The notes below the pieces were generated by a model. The model saw only the letters and a program-made list of their open reading frames with translations. It did no database searches and was not told where the DNA came from. Positions 6,160-6,635 of a stretch of DNA of 6,635 bases are shown piece after piece. Origin of the DNA: Desulfatitalea sp. (GTDB lineage: Bacteria > Desulfobacterota > Desulfobacteria > Desulfobacterales > Desulfosarcinaceae). Both the position numbers and the translations under genes were made by a program. Within the stretch, counting starts at the first letter, position 1, and the number at the start of each line of letters is the position of its first letter. The stretch is from contig JABDRH010000581.1 of NCBI GenBank assembly GCA_013041835.1, positions 1-6,635 of the forward strand. Direction: 5' to 3'.

Positions 6160-6635
6160 TTATTCGTCATGTATCATATCTATATATGATAGCTCACATT
6201 CGTACGCCATTATAGATAATTTTATTTCTTTATCAAGTCCCTCTTGGACAGATAATAAGTCTGCCCCAACATTAAATACATCTCCTATGCTGATATCACC
6301 AAATATTTGTACTATGCTCTTCGTTGCGTGTTCAGCTCGAGCACGATTGTATGCATCTTCAACATTTTCTTTCAAAACCTCAAATGCTTGATTATATGAA
6401 TCTGTAAGCTCGTCGTTTACAGGGTATCGTCTTACCCGGTTCAATTTTGATGCAATCTTCTCAAGAGTATCAAGCGTTTCATTAAATATCAACGCAAACG
6501 CCGAAGTCCAAGCCCCCTGAAAAGCCCCATCCGCGAAGCTACCTCTCGCCAATTCCGCGCCTATGCCGCCGGTGACAGCCCCCACCGTCACTCGCCCAAC
6601 TAGTTGGGACCCAAAATCTTCGGGCAATTTACCGC
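6160..6635 (-). CDS. C-terminal end of an Rhs/polymorphic-toxin-like protein (5' end outside window)
   Basis: The minus-strand frame is open to the right edge (GKLPEDFGSQ... continues past the TTG at 6627, which is therefore not a start), so this is the end of a larger protein; about 158 residues are visible. The first 50 or so, including GRVTVGAVTGGIGAELARGS and FADGAFQGAWTSAFALIFNE, have the glycine/alanine-rich pattern commonly found in Rhs-repeat and related secreted proteins just before the variable toxic tip. After IFNE, about 105 residues form an AT-rich, Glu/Asp-rich and largely helical-looking tip (TLDTLEKIASK... to MIHDE) that I cannot match to a known toxin, and no obvious nuclease or deaminase motif is visible. 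Family knowledge suggests a secreted or surface protein used in competition between cells, with the tip cut off and delivered to a neighbour. The protein downstream at 5219-5959 would be its immunity partner. The repeat-bearing core itself is not in the window, so Rhs and filamentous-haemagglutinin types cannot be told apart. Confidence 0.65.
   Translation of the reverse strand, partial: GKLPEDFGSQLVGRVTVGAVTGGIGAELARGSFADGAFQGAWTSAFALIFNETLDTLEKIASKLNRVRRYPVNDELTDSYNQAFEVLKENVEDAYNRARAEHATKSIVQIFGDISIGDVFNVGADLLSVQEGLDKEIKLSIMAYECELSYIDMIHDE

Overview
The window looks like bacterial DNA, most likely from an anaerobic delta-proteobacterium (Desulfobacterota-type). That placement is an inference from the gene content: acyl-CoA ligase, oxygen-sensitive radical SAM enzyme, DUF1329 envelope protein, amine-oxidase-type flavoprotein and an Rhs-like toxin tail. 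No marker gene is present to prove it. The window divides into two unlike halves that meet near 5130-5220.

Left half (1 to about 5130, moderate-to-high GC, all on the + strand): the 3' part of an AMP-forming acyl-CoA synthetase (2-895), a pyridoxamine-5'-phosphate-oxidase-like flavin split-barrel protein (1069-1623), a radical SAM enzyme with an unusual Cys-x8-Cys-x2-Cys cluster motif (1663-2997), a secreted DUF1329 protein (3111-4424), and the N-terminal half of an FAD-dependent amine-oxidase/desaturase-like protein (4429-5184). The short gaps and shared strand suggest a single transcription unit; the last two genes are only 4 bases apart. Together they suggest activation of an organic acid, redox or radical chemistry on it, and envelope handling of a hydrophobic compound. 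The substrate cannot be read from the sequence.

Junction (about 5130-5295): the flavoprotein frame ends early, in a tail that changes abruptly to AT-rich codons. Next comes a small REP-like element made of two GTCCC(C)TA modules, each followed by a short tandem doublet, and flanking an imperfect inverted repeat. The flavoprotein gene appears to have lost its 3' half in a rearrangement here.

Right half (about 5220-6635, strongly AT-rich, genes on the - strand): the C-terminal end of a large protein that enters from the right edge. It has the glycine/alanine-rich segment that typically precedes the variable toxin tip of Rhs and other polymorphic toxins, followed by an unrecognised tip of about 105 residues (6160-6635). 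Downstream of it lies a membrane-anchored hypothetical protein with NTF2-like features (5219-5959), which sits where an immunity protein would be expected. The pair is the best candidate for an undescribed system. The CX8CX2C radical SAM enzyme and its neighbours are the second candidate.
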